Assembly: GCA_023393655.1 (NCBI GenBank)
Contig: JAEWKP010000365.1
Span: 1 to 60,442 of the forward strand
Origin: Pseudomonadota bacterium
GTDB lineage: Bacteria > Pseudomonadota > Alphaproteobacteria > Rhizobiales > Beijerinckiaceae
Reading direction: 5' to 3'
DNA length: 60,442 bases
Of the stretch, positions 1 to 11,991 are shown one piece after another. Position 1 is the stretch's first letter. Each line of letters begins with the position of its first letter. The position numbers and the translations under genes are program-made. Under the pieces are notes generated by a model, which saw nothing but the letters and a program-made list of their open reading frames with translations, had not been told where the DNA came from and made no database searches.

Positions 1-170
1 CCTCCGGCGGAGCCGGGGAGCGCGACAGCTCCGCGATTGGATTGATATCAAGATATCCGCCCCATGCGTGTCAGCATACGAATTCCGGCCACGGCCGAAC
101 GTTCCCCGAAAGCCAGAGCGCACGTCCCACCCCCATCGGGATGGCAGCGCCATCCTTTCCGCTTGCTCAA

Positions 171-189
171 CTGCCTACCGGCAGGTAGG
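171..189. promoter_or_regulatory. nested inverted repeat upstream of the acyl-CoA carboxylase operon
   Basis: CTGCC/GGCAG arms (171-175 and 180-184) overlap a second pair, CCTACC/GGTAGG (174-179 and 184-189). The dyad lies about 60 bases before the first carboxylase start codon, where an operator would be expected. No regulator can be assigned. Apart from this repeat I see no gene in positions 1-248. Confidence 0.3.
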
Positions 190-248
190 TAAAGAACATA
201 CCCTGCTGGCGAGCTGGCCAACAGGAGCGACCGTGGAGGCTCAGACAC

Positions 249-1844
<1,596 letters not shown>

Positions 1845-1849
1845 CCCCG

Positions 1850-3844
<1,995 letters not shown>

Positions 3845-3938
3845 GGCACCGGCGCAATTGTTCTCCCTTGCGGGATGGGTCAGAAAAGTGTCTTTTTTCA
3901 GCGGTTAGAACCAAAACAACAAAGAAACGATAGCCGAC

Positions 3939-4859
3939 ATGAGCGACGTGCCCCGCCCCGGAAAGGCTGCGGCCAAGCCGAGCGGGCTGCATCTCTCGCT
4001 GGCAAGGCGCATCGCGGCGCTTGCCGCCGAGCGACGCTGGCCCGCCGGCTTCCATCTGCGCGAGATGGAGATCGCCCGCGCTTTCGAGGTGTCGCGAACG
4101 CCGGTTCGGGCAGCGCTGGGCGTGCTGGCCGCCCGGGGCCTGGTCGAGAACCGCACCAATCTCGGGTTTTTCCTGTCACGCGATGGCGCCGAGCTCGAAG
4201 CAGCGGAACGATCGCTGCCGGCGGCGCGGGAAGACGATGTGCTGCAGGCAATCCTGCGCGACCGCGAGGCCGGGCGGCTCCCGGAACAGCTGATCGAGAC
4301 CGACCTGCAGGAGAGCTACGGCATCGGTCGCAGCGGCCTACGCAAGGTCCTGCTGCAACTCGCCGAAGACGGGCTGATCAAGCGGCGCCGGGGCCATGGC
4401 TGGAGCTTCGTGCCGTCTCTCGCCTCGACCGAGGCCCGCGAGGAGAGTTATCGCTTCCGCCTGATCATCGAGTGCATGGGCCTCCAGGAGCCCGGCTTCC
4501 ATGTCGACAGGCACCAGTTCGCCCGCAGCCGGGCGGCCCATGAAGCCTTCATCGCCGACCTGCATCGCTCGCCTTCCGTCGAGCGCTTCTTCGAGATCAA
4601 TGCCGGCTTCCACGCCATGCTGGCGGCCTGCTCGGGCAACCGCTTCCTGCTGCAGGCCATGGAGGCGCAGAACGCGCTGCGGCGGCTGACGGAATATGCC
4701 GATTACGGCGAGCTGGACGCAGGCGCCCTGCTCAAATCCTGCCGCGAGCATCTCGCCATCCTCGACGCACTCGAGCAGGGCGACATCAACTGGGCGGTGA
4801 TCCTGATGCGCCAGCACCTGACCCGGCCGGCAAACGGCGCGCCACCCCCCACAGGCTGA
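3939..4859 (+). CDS. GntR-family regulator with two winged-helix domains
   Basis: DNA-binding regulator of 306 residues. A first winged helix spans about 14-78 (EMEIARAFEVSRTPVRAAL, then LVENRTNLGFFLSRDG). A second one spans about 95-152 (DLQESYGIGRSGLRKVLLQL, then GLIKRRRGHGWSFVP). A helical effector domain of FCD type follows at about 160-290. The usual FadR/GntR member has one N-terminal winged helix and about 230 residues, so the duplicated DNA-binding part explains the extra length. The gene sits between the carboxylase genes and the aminotransferase gene and probably controls one or both; a dyad overlapping the promoter at 4902-4929 is a candidate operator. The effector is unknown. Confidence 0.85.
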   Translation: MSDVPRPGKAAAKPSGLHLSLARRIAALAAERRWPAGFHLREMEIARAFEVSRTPVRAALGVLAARGLVENRTNLGFFLSRDGAELEAAERSLPAAREDDVLQAILRDREAGRLPEQLIETDLQESYGIGRSGLRKVLLQLAEDGLIKRRRGHGWSFVPSLASTEAREESYRFRLIIECMGLQEPGFHVDRHQFARSRAAHEAFIADLHRSPSVERFFEINAGFHAMLAACSGNRFLLQAMEAQNALRRLTEYADYGELDAGALLKSCREHLAILDALEQGDINWAVILMRQHLTRPANGAPPPTG

Positions 4860-4901
4860 CCAAGCGGCGACGGCGCTTTTCTGGTCGGACCTCCAGCTCG
4901 C

Positions 4902-4929
4902 TTGACATTGTATTTTTTATGCAAATAAT
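4902..4929 (+). promoter_or_regulatory. sigma70-type promoter with overlapping GntR-like dyad, aminotransferase gene
   Basis: TTGACA at 4902-4907 and AATAAT at 4924-4929 are separated by 16 bases and give a near-consensus promoter in front of the GTG start at 4963. An imperfect dyad TTGTA (4908-4912) / TGCAA (4920-4924) lies in the spacer, where a bound repressor would block RNA polymerase. The TTG-TA / TA-CAA half-site type is known for several GntR/FCD regulators; binding by the adjacent regulator is inferred. Confidence 0.5.
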
Positions 4930-4962
4930 TCATTTTATTGTCATCCAGCAGCGAGATCGATC

Positions 4963-6288
4963 GTGCCCGCCACCGCCGCCCGCCCCAATGATCTCGATGC
5001 GCATTGGATGCCCTTCACGGCGAACCGCCGTTTCAAGAGCGCGCCGCGGCTCTTCGTCGGGGCTGAAGGCAATTACTACATCGCCGCGGACGGGCGCCGG
5101 ATCCTCGACGGCATGGCCGGCCTCTGGTGCGTCAATGCCGGCCATGGCCATCCCCGCATCCGCGAGGCGATCAAGGCGCAGGCCGACGGGCTCGACTATG
5201 TCTCCTGCTTCCAGATGGGACATCCGGACGCCTTCACGCTGGCGAACCGCATGGTCGGCATGCTGCCTGACGGCCTCGACCATGTTCTGTTTTCCAATTC
5301 CGGCTCGGAAGCCGTCGACACCGCGCTGAAGGTCGCGCTCGCCTATCATCGCCAGCGCGGCGAAGGCGGCCGCTACCGCCTGATCGGGCGAGCACGCGGC
5401 TATCACGGCATGGGCTTCGGCGGCTTGTCGGTCGCCGGCATCAGCCGCCACCGCCGCGATTTCGGGCCGCTGCTGCCCGGCGCCGCGCATCTGCCGCATA
5501 CGCTCGACCTCACGCGCAACGCCTTCTCGCGCGGCGAGCCTGACCATGGCGTCGAGCTCGCCGACGATCTCGAGCGGCTCGTCCAGATCCATGACGCCTC
5601 GACCATTGCCGCCGTGATCGTCGAGCCCGTCGCCGGCTCGACCGGCGTATTGCCGCCGCCGAAGGGCTATCTCAAGCGCCTGCGCGAAATCTGCGACAAG
5701 CACGGCATCTTGCTGATCTTCGACGAGGTGATCTCGGGCTTCGGACGGCTCGGCGCCTCCTGTGCCGCCGAGGCCTTCGCCGTCACGCCCGACATGATCA
5801 CCTGCGCCAAGGGCCTCACCAACGGCGCCGTGCCGATGGGCGCGACCGTCGTCGGCAAGCATATCTACGATACCTTCATGACCGGGCCGGAAACCGCGAT
5901 CGAGCTGTTCCACGGCTTCACCTATTCCGGCCATCCGCTGGCCTGTGCCGCCGGCCTCGCCACGCTGCAGGTCTATGAGGAGGAAGGGCTCTTCGAGCGC
6001 ACCCGCAAGATCGCGACTCATTGGGAACAGGCGGCGCATGCGCTGAAGGGCGCGCCGCATGTGATCGACATCCGCAATATCGGGCTCGTTGCCGCGATCG
6101 AGTTCGCGCCACGGCCCGGCGGTCCGGGCCAGCGCAGCGCCGAATGCGCCGAGGCCTGCTACCAGGACGGCGTGCTTGTCCGGGCCGGCGCCGATCTCAT
6201 CGTGCTGTCGCCGCCGCTGACGATCGAGCCTGACGAGATCGACCGGATCTTTGCCAGCATCCGCAAGGCGCTCGACACGATCGCCTGA
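4963..6288 (+). CDS. class III aminotransferase, omega-amino-acid--pyruvate type
   Basis: PLP-dependent transaminase of 441 residues, close in length and pattern to beta-alanine/omega-amino-acid:pyruvate aminotransferases. FDEVISGFGR at 253-262 supplies the aspartate that contacts the PLP pyridine nitrogen, and K283 in CAKGLTNG is the Schiff-base lysine. The N-terminal substrate-loop region (HWMPFTANRRF, DGMAGLWCVNAGHGHP) is typical of the subgroup. It starts with GTG at 4963. It has its own promoter and is followed 41 bases later by the hydrolase gene, with which it may form a unit. It would deaminate an omega-amine or beta-amino acid made by the neighbouring enzymes; the true substrate is not visible. 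Confidence 0.88.
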   Translation: MPATAARPNDLDAHWMPFTANRRFKSAPRLFVGAEGNYYIAADGRRILDGMAGLWCVNAGHGHPRIREAIKAQADGLDYVSCFQMGHPDAFTLANRMVGMLPDGLDHVLFSNSGSEAVDTALKVALAYHRQRGEGGRYRLIGRARGYHGMGFGGLSVAGISRHRRDFGPLLPGAAHLPHTLDLTRNAFSRGEPDHGVELADDLERLVQIHDASTIAAVIVEPVAGSTGVLPPPKGYLKRLREICDKHGILLIFDEVISGFGRLGASCAAEAFAVTPDMITCAKGLTNGAVPMGATVVGKHIYDTFMTGPETAIELFHGFTYSGHPLACAAGLATLQVYEEEGLFERTRKIATHWEQAAHALKGAPHVIDIRNIGLVAAIEFAPRPGGPGQRSAECAEACYQDGVLVRAGADLIVLSPPLTIEPDEIDRIFASIRKALDTIA

Positions 6289-6329
6289 GCCATCAGGCCA
6301 GCCAACGGGCTCATTGAAGAGAGGGCGGA

Positions 6330-7169
6330 ATGCGCAAGGGGCACGGCGAGACCATCTCCTACTACCTGATGGGCCGCACGGCGATTTCCGCCTGCCGGGC
6401 CGACCAGCGCTTCTCCTATTGCTGCTACTTGCCCGAAAGCTACGAGGAGACCGGCACGCGGCGCTATCCGCTTGCCGTCCTCGTCCATGGCAGCCTGCGC
6501 GACGCGACGAACCTGCGCGACCAGTTCATCGATTTCGCCGAGGCGAACCAATGCGTGCTGCTGGCGCCGCTCTTCCCCTGCGGGATCGAGGAACCCGGCG
6601 ACACCCATAACTACAAGCGCATTCTCTACCGTGGCATCCGCTACGACGAGATCCTGCTCTCGATGATCGACGAGGTCGCCGGCCTCTATCGGCTCGATAC
6701 CGACAAGCTCTTGATGCACGGCTTCTCGGGCGGCGGTCAGTTCGTGCATCGCTTCTTCTATCTCTATCCCGAGCGGCTTTCCGCCGTGTCGATCGGCGCG
6801 CCCGGCGTGGTCACGCTGCCCGATCCCGACAAGCCGTGGTGGCGCGGCACCGGCGACATGAAAGCGATCTTCGGGCGCGAACCCGACCTTGCGGCGATGC
6901 GCGAGGTCGCGGTGCAGATGGTCGTCGGCGGTGACGATATCGAGACCTGGGACGTGACCGTCTCGCCGAAATCCGCGAACTGGATGGAAGGGATCAACGA
7001 CACCGGTGCGACGCGGGTCGAGCGTCTGCGCTCGCTCGAGGCCGCTTTCGAGAAGCGCGGCATCGCCGTGCGCTTCGATGTCGTGCCTGGTGTCGAGCAT
7101 ATCGGATACCTCGTTCATCCGCCGGTGAAGGATTTCTTCGCTGACGTGCTGCGCCGCAGGCGGGAATAG
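6330..7169 (+). CDS. alpha/beta hydrolase, esterase/PHB-depolymerase-like
   Basis: Predicted cytoplasmic hydrolase of 279 residues without signal peptide. The nucleophile elbow GFSGGG places the serine at residue 133; LVHGSLRD at 51-58 resembles the oxyanion-hole HG motif, and the histidine near the end (VEHIGYLVH) may complete the triad. The pattern is like feruloyl-esterase and poly(3-hydroxybutyrate)-depolymerase-type hydrolases of the alpha/beta fold, but no polymer-binding domain is present, so a small ester or amide substrate is more likely. A GAGAGGGCGGA Shine-Dalgarno region directly precedes ATG 6330. It lies between the aminotransferase and the peptide-binding protein genes, all in the same direction. 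Confidence 0.75.
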   Translation: MRKGHGETISYYLMGRTAISACRADQRFSYCCYLPESYEETGTRRYPLAVLVHGSLRDATNLRDQFIDFAEANQCVLLAPLFPCGIEEPGDTHNYKRILYRGIRYDEILLSMIDEVAGLYRLDTDKLLMHGFSGGGQFVHRFFYLYPERLSAVSIGAPGVVTLPDPDKPWWRGTGDMKAIFGREPDLAAMREVAVQMVVGGDDIETWDVTVSPKSANWMEGINDTGATRVERLRSLEAAFEKRGIAVRFDVVPGVEHIGYLVHPPVKDFFADVLRRRRE

Positions 7170-7239
7170 CGGCGGCGAGACCGACGATTTCTGCGGTGAC
7201 ACCGGAAAGCCGGGCCCGCCCCTTGGGAGGAGCAGGATC

Positions 7240-8793
7240 ATGAAGCTTGGATGGCTTGCGGCTGTCGCCGCATTCGCTTGCCTCACGCCCGTCGCAGCGC
7301 AGGAGCCGAAACCCGGCGGCGAATTGCGGGTCGCGATCTCCGGGGACATCACCAGCAGCGAGCCCGGCGTGCGTCGCAGCGGCGATGCCGACACGGTGCT
7401 GCACCATGTCCTCGAGGCGCTCGTCGCCTATCGCGAGGACCTCAGCATCGCGCCGATGCTGGCCGAGAGCTACACGATGTCGCCGGACGGGCGCAGCTAC
7501 ACGTTCAAGCTGCGCGACGGCATCACCTTCCATAACGGCGCGACAATGACCTCGGCCGACGTGAAGTGGAGCTGGGAGCGCATGCTCGCCCCGGCGACGC
7601 GCTGGCAGTGCCGCGGCTGGTATGACGGCACGCAGGACATGAAGATCGAGGCAATCGAGACGCCCGATCCGAAGACCGTGGTGTTCCGGCTGGCGGCCCC
7701 CTCGGCGCTGTTCCTGCACTATGTCGCCAATATCCAGTGCATGACCGCGATCCTGCATCGCGACTCCGTCAACGCCGCAGGCGAATGGGTAAAGCCGGTC
7801 GGAACCGGCCCCTTCGCCTTCACGGAATGGCGCAAAAACAGCTTCATCCTGCTCAACAAATTCGCCGGCTACAATTCCCGCAGCGAACCGACGAGCGGCT
7901 ATGCCGGAGCGCGGAAAGTCTATGTCGATCAGGTGCGCTGGATGGTGGTGCCCGACGATGCGACGCGGCGCGCCGGATTGCAGGCGCGGCAGATCGACTG
8001 GATCATCACCGATGTCGCGGATATCGCCGAACTGCGCGCGGCCAAGGGCATCAAGGTCGCGACGGCGCAAGGGCTGAGCTGGAATGTCCTGCTGATCCAG
8101 AACCGCGATCCGCTCCTCGCCGATCCCCGCATCCGCAAGGCGCTAGCCCATGCGATCGACCTGAAGACGCTGGTTGAGAACCGGACGGATGGCTTGGGCA
8201 AGCCCAATCCCTCGGCCATCCCGACGACCAGCGGCAGCCACACGGCCGTGCACGACCAGGGCTACAAGTACGATCCCGATCTCGCCCGCAAGCTGCTGAA
8301 GGAAGCCGGCTATGACGGGCGGCCGATCAAGCTGCAGACCTCGCAGAAGCTGGTCCATCTCTACGACACCGCCATCATCCTGCAGGCGATGCTCAAGCAG
8401 GTCGGCTTCAACGTCGAGCTCGACATGCTGGAATGGGCGACGCAGCTCGACCGCTACAGCAAGGGCAATTTCCAGCTCCAGTCCTTCCGCTTCACCGCGC
8501 GGTTCGAGCCCTCGCTCAACTACAAGACCTTCGTCGGTTCCAAGGACGACGATGCCGACGTCCAATGGGAGGACAAGCGGGCAGTCGAGTTGCTGCTGGC
8601 CTCGGCGACTGAACTCGATCCGGCCAAAAGGCAAGCGATGTTCGACGAGATGCACCAGCGCATGATCGAGCAGGCGCCCATCATCAGCCTCTACAATACC
8701 CCGCTGGTCGAAGCCTCGACCGACCGCGTCGCCGGCGTCGAACTGACCAATTCCGGCAAGACCCGCGCCTGGGGCGTCTGGGTCACGAAATAG
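7240..8793 (+). CDS. ABC transporter substrate-binding protein, peptide/nickel family (SBP_bac_5)
   Basis: Periplasmic solute-binding protein of 517 residues. A cleavable signal peptide (about 1-22, ending PVAAQEP) is followed by the family features GGELRVA, WSPDG-like SYTFKLRDGITFHNG, the SADVKWSWERML block and the PVGTGPF motif. Members bind oligopeptides, opines, nickel complexes or other bulky ligands and hand them to two DppB/DppC permeases and two ATPases. None of those partners is encoded next to it; an MFS transporter follows instead. It is therefore an orphan binding protein in this window, which either uses a transporter encoded elsewhere or serves for sensing. GGGAGGAGCAGG before ATG 7240 is a strong ribosome-binding site. 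Confidence 0.9.
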   Translation: MKLGWLAAVAAFACLTPVAAQEPKPGGELRVAISGDITSSEPGVRRSGDADTVLHHVLEALVAYREDLSIAPMLAESYTMSPDGRSYTFKLRDGITFHNGATMTSADVKWSWERMLAPATRWQCRGWYDGTQDMKIEAIETPDPKTVVFRLAAPSALFLHYVANIQCMTAILHRDSVNAAGEWVKPVGTGPFAFTEWRKNSFILLNKFAGYNSRSEPTSGYAGARKVYVDQVRWMVVPDDATRRAGLQARQIDWIITDVADIAELRAAKGIKVATAQGLSWNVLLIQNRDPLLADPRIRKALAHAIDLKTLVENRTDGLGKPNPSAIPTTSGSHTAVHDQGYKYDPDLARKLLKEAGYDGRPIKLQTSQKLVHLYDTAIILQAMLKQVGFNVELDMLEWATQLDRYSKGNFQLQSFRFTARFEPSLNYKTFVGSKDDDADVQWEDKRAVELLLASATELDPAKRQAMFDEMHQRMIEQAPIISLYNTPLVEASTDRVAGVELTNSGKTRAWGVWVTK

Positions 8794-8903
8794 GGACGGC
8801 CGACCGACCTGCCCGGCAACAAGGCTGCGCCGGGAGCCCGCATGCTCCCGACGCAGCCCCGCCAGCCCATCAATCCATCTCGACCCCACGCGGCCCTTGC
8901 CGG

Positions 8904-10199
8904 ATGAACGTTTCCGACGCTGCGGTTCTCACCTGCTCGGCCAGAGAAGCAGAGCAGGTGCGCGGCGACGGGATCGGGGGAACCGCCTTGAAGCTGCCTT
9001 TGTGGGGAAGCGCGCTCAGCGCCACTCTCCTCGTCCAGGTCGTGAGTTCGTTTGCCGGCGCCGCCATCCCGCTCCTCGGCCCGCTCCTGACGCTGCGCTG
9101 GGGCCTCGCGCCCGAAAGCATCGGCTATGTCTCGGCGGTGGTCTCGGTCGGCATCTGCTGGTTCCTCGCCTGCGGCAATCCGATGCTGGAGCATCATGGG
9201 CCGGTCCGGGCGCTGCAGATCGGCCTTGCCTTCGTCGCGGCCGGGCTTCTGCTGCTGTCGCAGCCCTTCGCGGTGATCGGCCTTGCCGGCGCGCTGCTCG
9301 TCGGGCTGGGGCTCGCGCCCAACACGCCTGCCGGCAGCCAGATCTTGATGCGCACGGCGCCCGCCGACCACCGAACGCTGGTCTTCTCGATCAAGCAGGC
9401 CGGCGTTCCGCTGGGCGGCGCCATCGCCGGGTTTGCCGTGGCACCGATGGTTCTGGGTTTCGGCTTCACCGGCGCGGTCTGGGCCGTGGTCGCGGTCGTG
9501 CTGGTCAGTGCGCTGGCCGTGCAACCGTTCCGGAAAAGCCTCGATGCGGAAAAGGGCACGCAGAACCGGGCCTGGGCGCGGATGTTCCTGTCGCCCTCCT
9601 CGCTGTCGCGCTCGGCGCGGGTGCTGAGCTCGCATGCCTCTTTGCCGATGCTGACGGCGCTTGGCGTCTCCTTCTCGATCACGCAGGCCTGCATCACCGC
9701 CTTCACCGCGACCTATATGGTCACGCGGCACGGCCGGACGCTGGCGGAAGCCGGCCATCTTGTCGCGACGCTGCTTGTGGCCAGCACCTTCGCGCGCATC
9801 TTCTTCGGTTGGCTGGCGGACCGCATGGGCGGCGGCTTGCATCTGCTCTGCCTGCTGGCCGTGGCAGCGGGCTCCGCCATCGCCCTGCTGATCGGCACGG
9901 CCGGCACAAGCCCCTGGCTGATCTATCTCTGCATGGCCCTGGTCGGGGCGACCTCGATGGGCTGGAACGGCGTCCATATGGCGGAGCTGGCGCGGGTTTC
10001 GCCACCCGCCCTTATCGGCGACGTGACCTCGGGTGCGAGCCTGTTCGGCTTCGTCGGCTCGATCTGCGGGCCATTGGCCTTTGCGTTGATCGCAAACCGG
10101 ACGGGTTCCTTCGACTGGCCGTTCCTGATGGTCGCCGGCCAGCTCGCGGTCTCCGGCGCCTTCGCACTCTGGTATCTTCGGCGCCGCCCGTCGCTTTGA
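8904..10199 (+). CDS. MFS transporter
   Basis: Major-facilitator permease of 431 residues with about 12 hydrophobic segments starting near residue 35 (LWGSALSATLLVQVVSSFAG). The loop between TM2 and TM3 is weakly like the family GxLxDR motif, and FFGWLADRMGGGLH occurs in the second half, where an MFS A-like motif repeat is expected. The substrate cannot be read from sequence; the place between a peptide-binding protein and a carbamoylase suggests an organic acid, amino acid or carbamoyl compound. The start is uncertain: ATG 8904 has no clear ribosome-binding site, while TTG 8988 follows GGGGGA and sits just before the first membrane segment. Confidence 0.85.
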   Translation: MNVSDAAVLTCSAREAEQVRGDGIGGTALKLPLWGSALSATLLVQVVSSFAGAAIPLLGPLLTLRWGLAPESIGYVSAVVSVGICWFLACGNPMLEHHGPVRALQIGLAFVAAGLLLLSQPFAVIGLAGALLVGLGLAPNTPAGSQILMRTAPADHRTLVFSIKQAGVPLGGAIAGFAVAPMVLGFGFTGAVWAVVAVVLVSALAVQPFRKSLDAEKGTQNRAWARMFLSPSSLSRSARVLSSHASLPMLTALGVSFSITQACITAFTATYMVTRHGRTLAEAGHLVATLLVASTFARIFFGWLADRMGGGLHLLCLLAVAAGSAIALLIGTAGTSPWLIYLCMALVGATSMGWNGVHMAELARVSPPALIGDVTSGASLFGFVGSICGPLAFALIANRTGSFDWPFLMVAGQLAVSGAFALWYLRRRPSL

Positions 10200-10210
10200 C
10201 GCCGACCCGG

Positions 10211-10225
10211 ATAACATCAGGTTAT
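10211..10225 (+). promoter_or_regulatory. LysR-type operator, site A (carbamoylase gene)
   Basis: ATAACATCAGGTTAT is a dyad with perfect 5-base arms ATAAC/GTTAT, fitting the LysR T-N11-A pattern. The same motif recurs at 14442-14456 (14 of 15 bases, opposite strand) and 15384-15398 (13 of 15 bases). Each copy faces the gene it would control. An AATAAAGCATG tract follows 11 bases downstream and matches the AATAAGCATG that follows site C. Confidence 0.65.
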
Positions 10226-10346
10226 GCCTGATCCCGAATAAAGCATGAGAACAATGGAGGCAGGGCCTCTAGAGCTTGTCGGTGGAACAGGCTCCGCTGC
10301 CGTTTCCAGAGAGAACCAGATCACAGGCCAGATCAGGACATTGCCG

Positions 10347-11294
10347 ATGCCTCGCCTCATCACCGTCGCCGCCGCACAACTGGGCCCCATCCAGCGAGCC
10401 GACAGCCGCAAGCAGGTCGTCGCGCGGATGATCGCTCTGCTGGAGAAGGCGAAGGCGCAGGGCGCGACATTCGTGGTGTTTCCCGAGCTCGCGCTCACCA
10501 CCTTCTTCCCGCGCTGGTACCATGAGGATCGCGCCGAGGCGGACCAGTGGTTCGAGCGCAGCATGCCCGGGCCGGAAACGCAGGCGCTCTTCGACAAGGC
10601 GCGCGAGCTCGGCCTCGCCATGAGCTTCGGTTATGCCGAGCTGACGCCCGAGGGCCGGCATTTCAACAGCTCGATCCTGGTCGATCGCAGCGGCCGGATC
10701 GTCGCAAAATACCGCAAGATCCATCTGCCCGGCCATGTCGAGTTCGACAGCGAGCGGACGCACCAGCATCTTGAGAAACGCTATTTCGAGCCGGGCGATC
10801 TCGGCTTCCCGGTCTGGGAATTCGAGGGCGGGCTTTTCGGCATGGCGATCTGCAACGACCGGCGCTGGCCCGAGACCTATCGCGTCATGGGCCTGCAGGG
10901 CGTCGAGATGGTCGTGCTCGGCTACAACACGCCGTCAGCCAACTCGCAATCGCCGAACGAGACGGCGGCCGATCGCCTCTTCCACCACCGCCTCTCGGTG
11001 CAGGCCGGCGCCTACCAGAACTCGACCTGGGTCGTGGCCGTCGCCAAGGCCGGCACGGAGGACGGGCACCATCTCTTCGGCGGCACGCTGATCGCGGCGC
11101 CCGATGGCAAGATCGCCGGCGAGCTCACCCATGAAGAGGACGACGTGCTCGTCCATCCCTGCGATCTCGACGAAACCCGCTTCGGCAAGGCGACGATCTT
11201 CGACTTCGCTAGGCATCGCCGCGTCGAGCATTACGGCCTGATCACCGAGCGCACCGGCGCCGGCGCCCCACTCGGCAAGCCGGAGAGCGCCTGA
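10347..11294 (+). CDS. N-carbamoyl-D-amino-acid amidohydrolase (D-carbamoylase)
   Basis: Carbon-nitrogen (nitrilase-superfamily) hydrolase of 315 residues that would cleave N-carbamoyl-D-amino acids to D-amino acid, CO2 and ammonia. The Glu-Lys-Cys triad is clear: E47 in FPELALTTFFPRW, K124 in KYRKIHLPGH and C169 in ICNDRRWPE. Those segments, plus HLEKRYFEPGDLGFPV and GLQGVEMVVLGYNTP, follow the Agrobacterium D-carbamoylase as I remember it almost word for word. I chose ATG 10347 because family homology starts there; an in-frame ATG at 10245 would add 34 residues without family match. The LysR-type dyad at 10211 lies 136 bases upstream. It is convergent with the ABC importer genes. Confidence 0.92.
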   Translation: MPRLITVAAAQLGPIQRADSRKQVVARMIALLEKAKAQGATFVVFPELALTTFFPRWYHEDRAEADQWFERSMPGPETQALFDKARELGLAMSFGYAELTPEGRHFNSSILVDRSGRIVAKYRKIHLPGHVEFDSERTHQHLEKRYFEPGDLGFPVWEFEGGLFGMAICNDRRWPETYRVMGLQGVEMVVLGYNTPSANSQSPNETAADRLFHHRLSVQAGAYQNSTWVVAVAKAGTEDGHHLFGGTLIAAPDGKIAGELTHEEDDVLVHPCDLDETRFGKATIFDFARHRRVEHYGLITERTGAGAPLGKPESA

Positions 11295-11313
11295 GCGCGC
11301 TGGCAAAGCGTCC

Positions 11314-11991
11314 TCAAGCCGCGGACATGGCCGGGCGGTTCTGCAGGCGTGAGACAAGCCGCACGAAGGGCCAGAACATCAGGAAATAGACGATCGCCAC
11401 CGCGATCAAGGGTGTCGGATTATAGAGCAGACCCTGGGCGAGCTGGGCCGAACGCAGCAGTTCCTGCAGCGCGACGGCCGAGGCGATCGAGGTCTGCTTC
11501 ACCAGCTCGACCGTGTTGCTGATCAGGTCCGGCAGCACGTTGCGCGTGCCTTGCGGCACCACGACATGGACCATGCTCTGGTACCAGCTCAGGCCCGTCG
11601 AGCGGGCCGCCTCGCGCTGGCCCCTCGGCACGGATTCGATACCGGCGCGGAAGATCTCGGCGAAATAGCTGGAGCCGTTCAGCGTCAGCGCCAGCACGGC
11701 GGCGGTGAACTCGTTGAGCTTCAGGCCGAGGAAGGGCAGGCCGAAGAAGATGAAGATCAGCAGCACCAGCGGCGGGATGGCGCGCATCACATCGACATAA
11801 GCGATGAGCAGGAAGCGCAGCAGCCGGTTCGGCACGTCCTGCGCCATGGCAATAGCCACGCCTGACAGCACCGCGAGCGGCACGGCGACCGCGGCCAGCG
11901 CGAGCGTCATCCAGAAGCCTTGCAGCAGCAGCGGCCAGACCTGCTTGAGAACGTCGAGGTTGAAGAAGGTCGTGACGAGATCGTCCATCAT
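11314..11991 (-). CDS. polar amino-acid ABC transporter permease
   Basis: Inner-membrane permease of 225 residues of the HisM/GlnP family, with about five membrane segments. The ATPase-contact EAA-type loop reads EAARSTGLSWYQSMVHVVVPQGTRNVLP in the protein; only its ends are needed to recognise it. It is the last gene of a four-gene importer read on the minus strand: binding protein, ATPase, permease, permease. Its start overlaps the upstream permease stop by 4 bases (11988-11991), which implies translational coupling. Together the two permeases would form the heterodimeric channel. Confidence 0.93.
   Translation of the reverse strand: MMDDLVTTFFNLDVLKQVWPLLLQGFWMTLALAAVAVPLAVLSGVAIAMAQDVPNRLLRFLLIAYVDVMRAIPPLVLLIFIFFGLPFLGLKLNEFTAAVLALTLNGSSYFAEIFRAGIESVPRGQREAARSTGLSWYQSMVHVVVPQGTRNVLPDLISNTVELVKQTSIASAVALQELLRSAQLAQGLLYNPTPLIAVAIVYFLMFWPFVRLVSRLQNRPAMSAA

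Noticed and set aside
8691..10217. Minus-strand open frame of 508 codons over the MFS gene
   Set aside because: Extremely charged and repetitive (R/G/Q/D), opposite to a clear 12-span transporter; not a real protein.
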